DNA from: Telluria beijingensis
GTDB taxonomy: Bacteria > Pseudomonadota > Gammaproteobacteria > Burkholderiales > Burkholderiaceae_D
Assembly (NCBI RefSeq): GCF_030770395.1
Contig: NZ_CP132480.1
Span: 5,222,857 to 5,286,856 of the forward strand
Direction: 5' to 3'
Length of the DNA: 64,000 nucleotides
Part shown: positions 1-9,480 of the stretch, piece by piece
Layout of the letters: each line of letters opens with the position of its first letter
Numbering within the stretch: position 1 is the stretch's first letter
The notes under the pieces: model-generated
What the model saw: the letters and a program-made list of their open reading frames with translations, nothing else
Databases searched by the model: none
What the model was told of the DNA's origin: nothing
Made by a program: the position numbers and the translations under genes

Positions 1-742
1 ATGCGCCGGTGTCGCCGAGCCGCGCGCGGCGCAGGCTGTCGGTGTCGATCTTCTGCTCGACCAGCTCCTGCGGACCGAGCAGGACAGTGCCGTCGTCGCG
101 GACCACGAGGATCTCGGCACCGTATTCGCGCAGCGCCGGCGTCAGCAGCATGCGCGCCTGGCGCCGCGCCCATTCCCAGCTCAGGTGCAGGCCCAGCACG
201 GCGAACAGTTCGCCCTGCTGGTTGAACACGGGCGTCGACACGTCGACGAAGCGCCAGGGGTCGGCGCGCTGGGGCATCAGCTTCTCGAGCAGCAGTGCCG
301 GGTGGTAATCGGTGGCGCGCACGCCGTCCAGGCCGACCTGGAACCAGGGACGGACGCTGACGTCATTCCCTTCCAGCAGGCCCATGGTGGAAGCAACCAC
401 CCTGCCCCGGGTATCGGCCAGGCCGATCCAGGCATAATCGGGGAAGGTCTGCTGCAGGGTTTCGAGCGCCGCGCGTGCGGTGGCCGGGTCGGATGCCTGG
501 CGCACCGATGGCAGGGCGGCCAGCAGGCGCGCGTCGCCGGTGGCCTGTTCCACCACGCGGTTGAGCGCGTCGCGCATCTGCCACGACAGCTGCTGCAACC
601 GCAGTTCGGCCTCAACATTGGCCTGGCGCACGGCAAAATGGTTCACGACGGCCAGTTGCAAGGCGACGGTGAGGGCGACCGCAATGCAGACGGCAAGCGT
701 CATCAACGTCGACAGGCGAAATTTGCAGAGCAGTCCTTGCAT
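1..742 (-). CDS. Membrane sensor protein with extracellular dCache-like domain (partial)
   Basis: The frame is open from an ATG at 742 to the window edge, so only the N-terminal 247 residues are visible. It starts with a short cytoplasmic segment and one membrane helix (residues about 9-29), then a region typical of a double-Cache periplasmic sensor: a long helix, then PDYAWIGLADTRGRVVAST and a VRPWFQ motif followed by LGLHLSWEWA. Such domains feed diguanylate cyclases, EAL proteins, chemoreceptors or kinases, but the output domain lies outside the window. An in-frame stop just upstream supports this start. Longer plus-strand frames over the same bases are high-GC shadows. Confidence 0.8.
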   Translation of the reverse strand, partial: MQGLLCKFRLSTLMTLAVCIAVALTVALQLAVVNHFAVRQANVEAELRLQQLSWQMRDALNRVVEQATGDARLLAALPSVRQASDPATARAALETLQQTFPDYAWIGLADTRGRVVASTMGLLEGNDVSVRPWFQVGLDGVRATDYHPALLLEKLMPQRADPWRFVDVSTPVFNQQGELFAVLGLHLSWEWARRQARMLLTPALREYGAEILVVRDDGTVLLGPQELVEQKIDTDSLRRARLGDTGA

Positions 743-1019
743 GGAATTGTTCAGAAAATTAATTGCCGGTCATGATACTCCCGAAACCCGTGGTCATATC
801 GATCAGCAAAAAAGTGCATCAAAGAAATCTTGATAGCGACGCTTATTTTGGACAGAATGCAACACTCTAGCGCAAGCCAGACACCTTGTCGTATTTCTTT
901 TAGCAAAAAATTGTATCGATTGGCTACAACCGTAGTATATCCATTCCGGTAAAATCGGAAATCGAAATAAGACATTTCTCAATGTCACATATATGACCCA
1001 CCATCGACAGGAGACTCTG
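743..1019. other. Intergenic, AT-rich, divergent promoters likely
   Basis: This gap separates the leftward sensor gene from the rightward esterase and is visibly richer in A/T than its surroundings. It should hold the promoters of both. No convincing gene or RNA was seen; short frames through it have no ribosome site. Confidence 0.4.
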
Positions 1020-2450
1020 ATGCCATATTCCCGTTTTCTTGCTGTGCTATTCGCCACATCTACCCTGGTATTGCCGCCCGCCCTGGCGGCAGCCGCCGGC
1101 CCGTTGGCGACAATCGACAGTGGGAAAGTGGAGGGCAAGGTCGACGGAGGCATCGCAAGCTGGAAGGGCATCCCGTTCGCCGCCCCGCCGGTGGGCGCCC
1201 TGCGCTGGCGTGCGCCGCAAGCCGTGGCGCTTTGGAGCGGCGTGCGCCAGGCCACGGCCTACGCACCTGACTGCATGCAACTGCCCTTCCCCAGCGACGC
1301 TGCGCCGCTCGGCACCCAGCCCGACGAAGACTGCTTGTACCTGAATGTCTGGAAGCCGGCCGACGCTGGCGCCAGGCTCCCGGTGCTGGTCTGGATCTAT
1401 GGTGGCGGCTTCGTCAATGGCGGTTCGTCGCCGCCGACCTATTCCGGCGCCGAACTGGCGAAACAGGGCGTGGTCGTCATCAGTTTCAATTACCGGATCG
1501 GCCGCTTCGGCTTCTTCGCCCATCCGCAACTGACGCGCGAAGCCGGCGCCGGCGAGCCGCTCGGCAATTACGGATTCATGGACCAGGTCGCGGCGCTGCA
1601 GTGGATCAAGCGCAATGCCGCGGCCTTCGGCGGCGATCCGGCCAACGTCACCATTACCGGCGAATCGGCTGGCGGCATGTCGGTCAATGCCCTCTTGACC
1701 TCACCCATGAGCGCGGGCCTGTTCGCGAAAGCGGTCGTCATGTCGGGCGGCGACGGCGGCACCGCGCCGACGTCGCTGGCGGACGTCGAGAAAATCGGCC
1801 AGGCCTTCGCGACCGGCAAGGGCATTGCCCACGACGATCCCCAGGCGCTCGACAAGCTGCGCGCACTGCCGGCCGAACAGGTGGTGGACGGCATGAACCT
1901 GGCCACCTTCAGGCAGCCGGCGGCGGCCGCGACCTACCACGGGCCTTTCGTCGACGGCAAGGTGGCGATCGACTCCGGCGCCGCGTTCGGCGCCGGCCGC
2001 ATGCACCGGGTGCCGGTGATGATCGGCGCCACCAGCGCCGACATCGGCGGCAACACCGGGTATATGGTCGCCGGCGCGCGCAGCCTGGCGGCGACCCTGG
2101 CCGACCATGGCGTGCCGGTGTATGCCTATCGCTTTTCGTACGTGGCCGATTCGATCGCCAAGCCGGGCGCCGGCGCGGGGCATGCGACCGACATCCCCTA
2201 TTTCTTCGATACGGTGGCGGTCAAGTATGGCGCGGCGGCGAGCGCCAGGGACGTCGCCATGGGCAAGGCGATGGCGACGTATATGGTGAACTTCGCCAAG
2301 CGCGGCGATCCGAATGGCGCGGGACTGCCGGCGTGGCCGCGTTATGCGCGCTCGACTGACCAGCTCATGGATTTTGCGGCTGGCGGCAAGCCGGTGGCGC
2401 TAAAGGATCCGTGGGGCACCGAGATCGACGCCGCACAAAAGGCGCGCTGA
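1020..2450 (+). CDS. Secreted type-B carboxylesterase
   Basis: A 476-aa alpha/beta-hydrolase of the carboxylesterase type-B family, which hydrolyses esters by a Ser-His-acid triad. ATG 1020 is preferred to the in-frame ATG at 993 because CAGGAGA lies 6-12 bases upstream. An N-terminal signal peptide ending near ALAAAAG points to export. Visible family marks are GIPFAAPPVG, EDCLYLNVW, an oxyanion GGGF, the nucleophile Ser216 in GESAGG and a likely catalytic His388 in GAGHATDIPY. The C-terminal half is shorter than in classical family members, and the usual acid residue is not obvious (a TSADIG stretch takes its place). Substrate cannot be told. Confidence 0.88.
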   Translation: MPYSRFLAVLFATSTLVLPPALAAAAGPLATIDSGKVEGKVDGGIASWKGIPFAAPPVGALRWRAPQAVALWSGVRQATAYAPDCMQLPFPSDAAPLGTQPDEDCLYLNVWKPADAGARLPVLVWIYGGGFVNGGSSPPTYSGAELAKQGVVVISFNYRIGRFGFFAHPQLTREAGAGEPLGNYGFMDQVAALQWIKRNAAAFGGDPANVTITGESAGGMSVNALLTSPMSAGLFAKAVVMSGGDGGTAPTSLADVEKIGQAFATGKGIAHDDPQALDKLRALPAEQVVDGMNLATFRQPAAAATYHGPFVDGKVAIDSGAAFGAGRMHRVPVMIGATSADIGGNTGYMVAGARSLAATLADHGVPVYAYRFSYVADSIAKPGAGAGHATDIPYFFDTVAVKYGAAASARDVAMGKAMATYMVNFAKRGDPNGAGLPAWPRYARSTDQLMDFAAGGKPVALKDPWGTEIDAAQKAR

Positions 2451-2473
2451 GGCGCCTTGGCCGATGCGTGGAA

Positions 2474-2872
2474 CTAGAAGGCGATCGGCGTCGCGCCCAT
2501 CGCCTTCAGCCGGCCAGTGACCGATGCATTGCGCAACTCCCCGACGCCTTGCCAGATGACCAACAGGCCGAGGCCGAAGAAGGGGATCAGCGGCACACCG
2601 AGCAGGCACAGGATTGCGCCGACCACCGGGCGCGCGTTGTAGCAATAGATTTTGCCGTCAGGCGTCTGTATTCCGCACACCAGCCTGCCCTGCATGAACA
2701 ATTTGGTCGTGCCGTTCTGGTTCAGGGCCCGCGACATGAAGTTATCCAGCGAACTTGGCACCGCGATCTTTTGCAGGATCCGGTCGCCAATTTCCACGAC
2801 CGTGTACGTGGTCAGCTTGTTCTGGATGGTGGCATTGCCCAGCAACGTCAGGTTGCCTTCGATGGTATTCAT
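2474..2872 (-). CDS. Small membrane protein of unknown function
   Basis: A 132-aa protein. ATG 2872 is chosen over an upstream in-frame start because AAAGGAT lies directly before it. The first 85 residues are soluble and include MQGRLVCGIQTPDGKIYCYNARP; then follows one long hydrophobic hairpin (AILCLLGVPLIPFFGLGLLVIW) and a short tail. It converges on the esterase gene with a 23-base gap. No family was recognised; the soluble-plus-hairpin layout suggests a small inner-membrane protein. Confidence 0.6.
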   Translation of the reverse strand: MNTIEGNLTLLGNATIQNKLTTYTVVEIGDRILQKIAVPSSLDNFMSRALNQNGTTKLFMQGRLVCGIQTPDGKIYCYNARPVVGAILCLLGVPLIPFFGLGLLVIWQGVGELRNASVTGRLKAMGATPIAF

Positions 2873-3058
2873 GTTGATCCTTTTTATGTGACGGGTCGTT
2901 CGCGTGCTCGGCTGAGTCGCTTGCGTACCCATAACGCTGCAGGCCGCCATTTTTTTCAAAAAGTAAACTTCTACAACATGTCTCTTTGGCACATAATTTG
3001 GTAACTGCAGATTTTCAGCAGGACGGTTTCGCTCTCGTTGATCGAAGGGACGCTATCG

Positions 3059-6043
3059 ATGGTGTCGCTCACAGCCCTGCTCCGCCTGCTACCGGCCCTG
3101 ATGGCCGCCGCAGCCTTTCTATGCGCACCCGCGGCCGCCCGCGGACTGAAGGACTACCAGCGTATCGCCTGGACCCAGGGACAGGGGGCGCCGAGCAATA
3201 TCACGGGACTGGCCCAGACCACCGATGGCTGGCTCTGGGTCGGGAGCGACGATGGGCTGTTCCGCTTCGACGGCGTCAATTTCGAACCCTATCTGCCTGC
3301 CGGCCGGCCCGACCTCATGCACGCGCGCATCGTCGAGCTGCACGCCGCGGACAACGGCGACCTGTATGTCTCCTATTTCCCGCACGACGTGGCGGTCATC
3401 GGCCGCGACGGGCGCTTCACCGTGCTGCCGCGGCCCGAGTCGTTCCGGAAGATGCCTCCGACCGTCATGGTTCTCGACCATGACGGCAGCCTGTGGACCA
3501 TCGGCCATGGCATCCACCGTTTTGCGGATGGCCGCTGGGCGACCGTCGACAACGATCCGATCTGGCTCGATGGTGGCTTGTTCAGCATGCTGCTCGACCA
3601 GGACGGTCGGCTGTGGGTCGCGGCGCCGAGCGGCGCCTGGCGGCTGGACCGCGCGCGCGGCCGTTTCGACCGGGTGTCGAACCAGGGCGGCGGCCTGGCG
3701 CTCGCGCCCAATGGCGATGTATGGGTGATCGGCCGCAATGGCGGGCCGGCAACGCGCCTTGCGCCATCCCTGTCCGGCAAGCCGAGGCCGGCGCGCGCGG
3801 GCGCCGTGGTCTCGCGCGTGGCTGGCCAGTTCGCCTCCGACGGCACGCTGTGGGCGCTTGGCTGCCCCGACACCGCTTGCCTGGTCCACGATGTCACCCA
3901 ATACCCGGGCGTCATCGATCCGAGGCGCGCCGCCGATGAACGGGTAGCCAGCGATGAAGGCGCGCAAGGCAAGGAGTTCCCCGTCATCCTGGAAGACCGG
4001 GAGCGCAATCTCTGGGTGTATGCGAATGGCACCTTGAACCAGTTCCGGCCGAAGCGCTTCCTGGTGCCGGCGCCGAAACTCGACCTGACGGAGTATTTCT
4101 ATACGGTGGCGCAGAGCGGCGATCGCCAGTTCTGGGTCGCCGAGAACGCGAGCGGGACGCTGTGGCGGCTGGGGGCCGACGGCGTGCCGGTTGCCGTGCC
4201 GGGTGAGCCGACATACATCATCACCAGCGGCCGCGACGGCGCGCTCATCAAGGGCAACGCGCGCACGATCACCCGCGTGCGTGGCGAGGCCGTCGAGACG
4301 ATCCCGCTGCCGCCGGGGCGGGATGGCAAGCCGGTCGACCGCAAGCTGCTGGGCCTGCTCGACGATGGCAAGCGAATCTGGACCGCGGCCTTCGATACCG
4401 GCCCGATTGCCTGGGCAAATGGAAAATGGCACGCCGGCCGGCAGCTTGGCTTGCCGGACCAGATTCACTTCTCGCGCGCCGCCGGCCTCGGGCAGTTGTG
4501 GCTGGTGCGCGGGGACAATGAGCTGGTCCATTTCGACGACGGGAAGCTGACGCAGTATGGCAAGACGCAGCTGGGCGTCACGACCGGCATCTTCCACGGC
4601 GAGCCGATGGTGATCGGCGGCGCGGAAGGGCTGGCCATCCTCAAGGATGGAAAGCTGCAACGCTTGCGCAGCCGTGACCCCAATGCCTTGCGCGGCGTGT
4701 CCGGGATGGCCGTGACCGCGAATGGCGACCGCTGGCTGAACGGTGTCGGCGGCGTGGTGCATGTGACGGCGGCGGATTGGCAGCGCGTGCTGGAGCAGCC
4801 CGGCGAGCTGCTGCGCCATGAAACGTTCGGGGTGATCGATGGCTATCCGGGCCGCTCGAGCGCCGCGTGGCGCGCGCCTACGGCCTTCAGCCCCGACGGG
4901 CGCGTGGTGTGGTTCCAGGGGACCAGGGGTATCGTCGGGCTGGATAGCGCCGACTTGCGGCGCAATGCTGCAACGCCGGTGCCGGTCGTGCTGGATGTGA
5001 GTACCGAGACGTGGCGCTTCGACGCGGTCGGCAACCTGCGGTTGCCGCCGGGGTCGCAGGACTTCCGGGTGCGGTTCACCGCGCCCATGTTGCGCCAGCC
5101 CGAACGCACGCGGTTCGAGTACCGGCTCGACGGCTTCGACGCTGCCTGGCGCGACGGCGGCAATCGGCGCACGACGTCGTATACCAATGTCGCTCCGGGG
5201 AATTATGTGCTGCGCGTCCGTGCGTTCAATGAGGATGGGGTGGCGAGTGGGGAGGATGCGGCGGTGCCGATCACCATTGCGCCGACGCTGGTCCAGAGTC
5301 TGCCGTTCAAGGTGGCGATGGTCGTGCTGCTGGTCGGCCTGCTCGCCGTGCTCCATCGGCTGCGGGTGCGGTACCTGGGGCGCCGGATTCTCGAGCGCGC
5401 CGAGATCAAGCTGGCCGAGCGTGAGCGGATTGCACGGACCTTGCATGATTCGTTCTTGCAGACTGTTTATTTGCTCATTTTGCGGTTGAGGAAATTCGAA
5501 GTCAAATTGCCTGAAAACGCGGCCAGCCGCCAGGAGCTGAATACGATTCTTGGCGAGGCCCAAGGCGTGATCGATGAAGGGCGGGAGCAGGTCCATGCGC
5601 TGCGAGCCGGGACTGGTCGCACGCTGGCCGAGATCGTGCAGGAGTGCGTGAGCGGTTTACGGGCGGTGTATCCAGATGTTCGGTTCGAGATGCATGACAG
5701 GGCGAAGATGGTCGATGTCGACCAGGGGACCATCGAGGAAGCGGGCGCGATCGTTTGCGAGGCGGTTCGTAACGCATTTACCCATGCGCAGGCCCGGCAC
5801 ATCGTCGTGGAGACAGGGTTCGGAAAGCGGGAGCTGGTGGTGACCGTGTCCGACGATGGCCAGGGTATGGCGCCGGCGGTGCTCGAGGCCGGATATCGGG
5901 ATGGGCACTGGGGCATGGTTGGCATGCAGGAGCGTGCTGCGCGGATTGGGGGGCGGGTGGAAATCAGTAGCGGTGCCGGTAAAGGCACTTCGGTCAAGCT
6001 CGCGGTTTCAGTAGACCAGGCAGAAACCGCCTCTATTAACTAA
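3059..6043 (+). CDS. Hybrid-sensing histidine kinase (Reg_prop propeller, Y_Y_Y, HisKA_3, HATPase)
   Basis: A 994-aa sensor kinase of a kind common in Massilia-like bacteria. ATG 3059 has GAAGGGA about 9 bases upstream and beats a TTG at 3038. Order: signal peptide, about 640 residues of beta-propeller repeats (TTDGWLWVGSDDGLFRFDG and similar), a Y_Y_Y domain (RFEYRLDGFDAAW), one membrane helix (KVAMVVLLVGLLAVLH), then a NarL-partner type dimerisation helix with the H-box LHDSFLQT (His about 796), and an ATPase domain with N-box EAVRNAFTHA, DDGQGM and GHWGMVGMQERA. It should phosphorylate a LuxR-type response regulator, but none is adjacent. Its stop overlaps the convergent Fic gene by 4 bases. 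Confidence 0.93.
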   Translation: MVSLTALLRLLPALMAAAAFLCAPAAARGLKDYQRIAWTQGQGAPSNITGLAQTTDGWLWVGSDDGLFRFDGVNFEPYLPAGRPDLMHARIVELHAADNGDLYVSYFPHDVAVIGRDGRFTVLPRPESFRKMPPTVMVLDHDGSLWTIGHGIHRFADGRWATVDNDPIWLDGGLFSMLLDQDGRLWVAAPSGAWRLDRARGRFDRVSNQGGGLALAPNGDVWVIGRNGGPATRLAPSLSGKPRPARAGAVVSRVAGQFASDGTLWALGCPDTACLVHDVTQYPGVIDPRRAADERVASDEGAQGKEFPVILEDRERNLWVYANGTLNQFRPKRFLVPAPKLDLTEYFYTVAQSGDRQFWVAENASGTLWRLGADGVPVAVPGEPTYIITSGRDGALIKGNARTITRVRGEAVETIPLPPGRDGKPVDRKLLGLLDDGKRIWTAAFDTGPIAWANGKWHAGRQLGLPDQIHFSRAAGLGQLWLVRGDNELVHFDDGKLTQYGKTQLGVTTGIFHGEPMVIGGAEGLAILKDGKLQRLRSRDPNALRGVSGMAVTANGDRWLNGVGGVVHVTAADWQRVLEQPGELLRHETFGVIDGYPGRSSAAWRAPTAFSPDGRVVWFQGTRGIVGLDSADLRRNAATPVPVVLDVSTETWRFDAVGNLRLPPGSQDFRVRFTAPMLRQPERTRFEYRLDGFDAAWRDGGNRRTTSYTNVAPGNYVLRVRAFNEDGVASGEDAAVPITIAPTLVQSLPFKVAMVVLLVGLLAVLHRLRVRYLGRRILERAEIKLAERERIARTLHDSFLQTVYLLILRLRKFEVKLPENAASRQELNTILGEAQGVIDEGREQVHALRAGTGRTLAEIVQECVSGLRAVYPDVRFEMHDRAKMVDVDQGTIEEAGAIVCEAVRNAFTHAQARHIVVETGFGKRELVVTVSDDGQGMAPAVLEAGYRDGHWGMVGMQERAARIGGRVEISSGAGKGTSVKLAVSVDQAETASIN

Positions 6044-7176
6044 ACATTGGGTGCCTGATGTCTCACCAGGTCGTAGCTGGTACTGCGCCCGCCTGCACCG
6101 GACCGCTGCAGGATACCCATTTCGACCAGCTCGTTGATGTCACGCAGCGCGGTATCTGTCGACGATTTTGCGATGGCAGCCCACTTGCCGGTGGTGAGCT
6201 TGCCCTCGGAGCCATCGAGCAGGCGGTTGATGATCTTGACTTGCCGCTCGTTGAGCCCCACGCCCGAAACCCGCTGCCAGAAATGGGCCTTTTCCAGCAC
6301 GACATCGAGCGCGTGGTGGGCCAGGTCCACGGCCTCGCCTAGCGTCTGCAGAAACCACAGCAGCCATTCCGTCACATTCATGTCGGCCTTTTGCGTGCGC
6401 TCCAGGATGTCGTAGTACGCCTCGCGCTCGCGCTGGATCTGCGCCGACAGGCTGTAGAAGCGCTGCGGACTGCCATCGGCGCGCGCCAGCAGCAGATCGC
6501 CAATGGCGCGCGCGATACGGCCATTGCCATCGTCGAAGGGATGCATCGTCACAAACCAAAGATGCCCGAGTCCGGCGCGAATCAGTGCCGGCTCAGCCTG
6601 GGCTTGTGCGTTGACCCATGCGAGAAAGCGCTCCATCTCTTTAGCCAGGCGCTGCGCTGGAGGGGCTTCGTAGTGGACACGCTGTCGCCCGATGGGGCCG
6701 GACACGACTTGCATCGGACCGTAAGTATCGTCGCGCCACGTGCCGGTGCTGATCTTGCTCAGGCCAGAATAGCCAGTCGGGAAAAGTGCGGCATGCCAGC
6801 CGAACAGGCGCTCTCGCGTCAACGGCGACGAACAGTTGATGGCCGCATCGAGTACCATCTCGACAACACCTTCAACGTGCCGGTCCACTGGCGCCAACGA
6901 CCCGATCTCGACACCCAGGCGTCGTGCGATGGATGAACGAACCGAGGCGACGTTCAGGTGTTCGCCTTCGATTTCGCTGGTCTTGAGCACGTCGTCAGTC
7001 AATGCGGCGAGGCTGGCCTCGTTGCGCAAACCCAGGCCGATATCGGCAAGCCTGCCGAGCAGCAGGCCCTGACGTTGACTGACCTGCGCAAGCGGCGACA
7101 CAAGTGCCGCCAGGTCGTAGCGCCAGTTCGGCCAATCTGGAATCTGCCAGATATAGGGGTAATCGCCGCAGTTCAT
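6040..7176 (-). CDS. Fic-domain AMP-transferase with N-terminal DUF4172 (class II)
   Basis: A 378-aa Fic protein. Fic enzymes usually transfer AMP from ATP to a hydroxyl on target proteins. The catalytic motif is complete: HPFDDGNGRIAR with His about 212. The inhibitory helix is on the same chain near residue 70 (TSEIEGE, matching S/TxxxE-G/N), which makes it class II and able to hold itself inactive. The N-terminus (IWQIPDWPNWRYD) fits DUF4172, and the C-terminus has a winged-helix look (KLTTGKWAAIAKSSTDTALRDINELVEMG). The start at 7176 lies just before DUF4172; a longer start at 7236 is possible. Toxin-like or housekeeping role is not decided. Confidence 0.9.
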   Translation of the reverse strand: MNCGDYPYIWQIPDWPNWRYDLAALVSPLAQVSQRQGLLLGRLADIGLGLRNEASLAALTDDVLKTSEIEGEHLNVASVRSSIARRLGVEIGSLAPVDRHVEGVVEMVLDAAINCSSPLTRERLFGWHAALFPTGYSGLSKISTGTWRDDTYGPMQVVSGPIGRQRVHYEAPPAQRLAKEMERFLAWVNAQAQAEPALIRAGLGHLWFVTMHPFDDGNGRIARAIGDLLLARADGSPQRFYSLSAQIQREREAYYDILERTQKADMNVTEWLLWFLQTLGEAVDLAHHALDVVLEKAHFWQRVSGVGLNERQVKIINRLLDGSEGKLTTGKWAAIAKSSTDTALRDINELVEMGILQRSGAGGRSTSYDLVRHQAPNV

Positions 7177-7348
7177 GCGGTGATTGTACGGAGTAATCGC
7201 CGCATTGCCAATGCTGGATTGAGCGCGACTGTTCACGCTGAAAATCGTTCGGCTTGTTCATTCATGAAGGCACTCTACACAAAACGTCGGCAGTTATTCA
7301 TATTTGCCGACATCTTGTTCAGCATTTCTTGTTTTGGAATTCCTTGGA

Positions 7349-9205
7349 ATGCAGACTGAAGGCATCGAATCCGTGGGACTTCTATATGGGTGCAAAGTCG
7401 ATCGATTGCCCTACAGCAGCATGCTTCGGCATACAATTGTTGAGTCGACAAAACATACCGAAGATCACGTGCAGACCATTCCTCACTATGATCAGAACGC
7501 CGAGCAGCTTGTATCCCAGTACGAATCGCTGACCTTCGAGCATGTGCACCCCGCCCTGCTGAACCTACTGCCACCTCCCGGCTCGACGATTCTGGACGTC
7601 GGCGCCGGCTCCGGAAGAGATGCTGCCTGGTTTGCGGCCAAAGGATACGATGTTGTCGCCGCCGAGCCCTCGGAAGGGATGCGCACGCTGGCGCGCCAGC
7701 GCCATCCTTCACCACGCATTCACTGGGTGGCTGACAGCCTGCCGGACCTGGCCCAGGTACGCCGGCTGGGACTGACCTTCGATCTGATCCTACTCTCGGC
7801 GGTCTGGATGCACGTTCCCCCGGCTGCGCGCCAGCGTGCCCTGCGAAAGCTGGCAACGCTGCTATCGCCAAATGGACGCATCGCGATCAGCCTTCGCATC
7901 GGCCCACCCGATACCGATCGCGCCATGTACGAGGTGACGCTACCGGAGCTGACGACAATGGCCCAGCAGTTCGGCCTCAGGCTGGTACGCGCCGACGACA
8001 GCCCCGACAGGCTCGGCCGACCAGGTATTTCGTGGACGACTGCGGTTCTTGGGCTACCGGATGATGGCCTGGGCGCACTTCCGCTGCTGCGCCACTTGAT
8101 CCTCACCGATGGGAAGTCATCGACCTACAAGATCGCGCTGCTGCGCATCCTCGCCAGGATCGCCGATAGCGCGGCTGGTGCGGTGCGCCATGAGTCGGAG
8201 TCCGTCGTCCTGCCAATGGGCCTGGTGGCACTGTTCTGGCTACGCATGTACAAGCCGCTCATCGAAGGCGGGCTTCCCCAGATGCCGCCCAACCGGGCTG
8301 GAAACGCTCCGGGTTTCGTGACCAACAACTTCACGGCCTTGCTTCCTATCCGGCCGGTGGACCTGCGCGCAGGGATGGCGTTCCATGATGATACGGCGCG
8401 GCACCTTCATGGCAGCCTGTGGGAGATCTCTCGCTTGATTCGCGAAATGCCGGTCAAGTACCTGCGCTGGCCGGCGAGCGACGAGAACATCTTCCATATC
8501 AGGCACCATCGCCGCACATCGACACCATCAAGCCTGAGGATCGACGACCCTTTCCTGTGGAGCTTCGGCGAGTTCCACGTTCCGCTGCAGATCTGGGAAG
8601 CGCTTAGCCACTACAGCGTGTGGGTCGAACCAGTCCTCGTTGCGGAATGGGTGCGGCTGATGGAGTCCTACGCGGGACAACTCGGTCCGGCACTGGGTTC
8701 GACCGCGTATTCGCTGCTCGCCTGGGCGGGCCCCGAACGCGATACCAGCTTCGCGCGTGCCGCAGTAGAGCGGCTTCGCAACCAGGGCAAATCGATCTAC
8801 TGCGTCTGGTCCGGTCAGCGGCTGCGCGAAGACTACGACATCGACCACTGTTTTCCCTTTGCCGCCTGGCCCTGTGGGGATGCCTGGAACCTGATGCCGG
8901 CATCGCGGCGGATCAACAACGAGAAGTCGAACCGCCTGGTCACGCAAACCGCGCTGGAAGGGGCTAGCGACCGGATCACCGAGTGGTGGGAAGAGGCCTT
9001 CCTGGCGACCGGACCCGATGCGCGCCAGCGGTTCTTCCTGGAAGCCGAGCAAACCCTGCCGCTGCTGGATACCGCCGGTTCTCCTGCGGACCTGATCGAT
9101 GCAATGAAGGTACAGCGCATTCGCCTGGCCAGGGAACAGGGTTTGCGTCCATGGGAGCCAACAGCGCGCCCGGAGCGGTTCGCGCCCGATCCGGAGTTCA
9201 ACTGA
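7349..9205 (+). CDS. SAM-dependent methyltransferase fused to HNH nuclease
   Basis: A protein of about 618 aa. The N-terminal domain is a class I methyltransferase: DVGAGSGRDAAWFA (motif I, near residue 80), AAEPSEGM (motif II), FDLILLSAVWMHV (motif IV). It has no DNA-methylase catalytic motif and looks like small-molecule or protein methylases. The middle, about 250 residues, is unfamiliar. Near residue 494 there is an HNH signature: CVWSGQRL, YDIDHCFPF, NLMPASRRINNEKSNRL. Start is uncertain; ATG 7349, ATG 7421 and GTG 7469 are in frame and the fold begins right after the last. It lies beside the tRNA-Ser integration site on the chromosome side. Role in defence or modification is inference only. 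Confidence 0.8.
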   Translation: MQTEGIESVGLLYGCKVDRLPYSSMLRHTIVESTKHTEDHVQTIPHYDQNAEQLVSQYESLTFEHVHPALLNLLPPPGSTILDVGAGSGRDAAWFAAKGYDVVAAEPSEGMRTLARQRHPSPRIHWVADSLPDLAQVRRLGLTFDLILLSAVWMHVPPAARQRALRKLATLLSPNGRIAISLRIGPPDTDRAMYEVTLPELTTMAQQFGLRLVRADDSPDRLGRPGISWTTAVLGLPDDGLGALPLLRHLILTDGKSSTYKIALLRILARIADSAAGAVRHESESVVLPMGLVALFWLRMYKPLIEGGLPQMPPNRAGNAPGFVTNNFTALLPIRPVDLRAGMAFHDDTARHLHGSLWEISRLIREMPVKYLRWPASDENIFHIRHHRRTSTPSSLRIDDPFLWSFGEFHVPLQIWEALSHYSVWVEPVLVAEWVRLMESYAGQLGPALGSTAYSLLAWAGPERDTSFARAAVERLRNQGKSIYCVWSGQRLREDYDIDHCFPFAAWPCGDAWNLMPASRRINNEKSNRLVTQTALEGASDRITEWWEEAFLATGPDARQRFFLEAEQTLPLLDTAGSPADLIDAMKVQRIRLAREQGLRPWEPTARPERFAPDPEFN

Positions 9206-9249
9206 CCGAGTGCTGAGCAAGGGCTCGACATCTATCTCAGGACGGGACG

Positions 9250-9274
9250 AAAAAAAGCCCCAACGTCTGGGGCT
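9250..9274 (-). terminator. Original tRNA-Ser terminator
   Basis: Arms AGCCCCA and TGGGGCT with a 5-base loop, followed on the minus strand by a run of seven T. It sits 15 bases past the left copy of the tRNA 3' half, so before phage insertion it would have ended tRNA-Ser transcription. It may also stop the convergent methyltransferase-HNH transcript. Confidence 0.75.
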
Positions 9275-9289
9275 CTTGTTCAGTATGCT

Positions 9290-9350
9290 TGGCGGAAGCG
9301 GTGAGATTCGAACTCACGAACGGGTTCCCCCGTCGGCAGTTTTCAAGACT
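9290..9350 (-). repeat. attL: duplicated 3' half of tRNA-Ser(UGA)
   Basis: 61 bases identical to 63836-63896. Read on the minus strand it runs from the anticodon stem-loop through the T-arm to the encoded CCA. The bases beyond it (from 9351) no longer match the tRNA. This is the original chromosomal 3' half, displaced by insertion and no longer part of a whole tRNA gene. Confidence 0.93.
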
Positions 9351-9480
9351 ACGGCCAAACCCTATTTGGCTCAAAGACTTATCGAACAATCGTTTCCGCA
9401 GCATGTGACTTCTACCCCATCCTAACCCATTGTTTTGTCGAGTTAGGGCCAGAGGTTGCGGAAACGATTTTCGTGGTCGA
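9351..9480. promoter_or_regulatory. Phage side of attL with inverted repeats (possible integrase arm sites)
   Basis: No gene fits here. There is an inverted pair AATCGTTTCCGCA (9388-9400) and TGCGGAAACGATT (9457-9469), and between them CCTAAC...GTTAGG. The core TTGCGGA recurs next to attR at 63715-63721. Paired short repeats flanking a crossover are what arm-type integrase sites look like, but this is inference. Confidence 0.4.

Noticed and set aside
185..775. Plus-strand frame of about 196 residues at the left edge
   Set aside because: The opposite strand reads a coherent membrane sensor over the same bases.
3119..5596. Very long minus-strand frame opposite the sensor kinase
   Set aside because: Its composition is His/Arg/Pro-rich without motifs and it lies wholly opposite clear kinase domains; a high-GC shadow.
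6040..9205. Fic gene and methyltransferase-HNH fusion as one defence island with the prophage
   Set aside because: They lie outside attL, are on different strands with separate control, and nothing in the sequence ties them to the phage.
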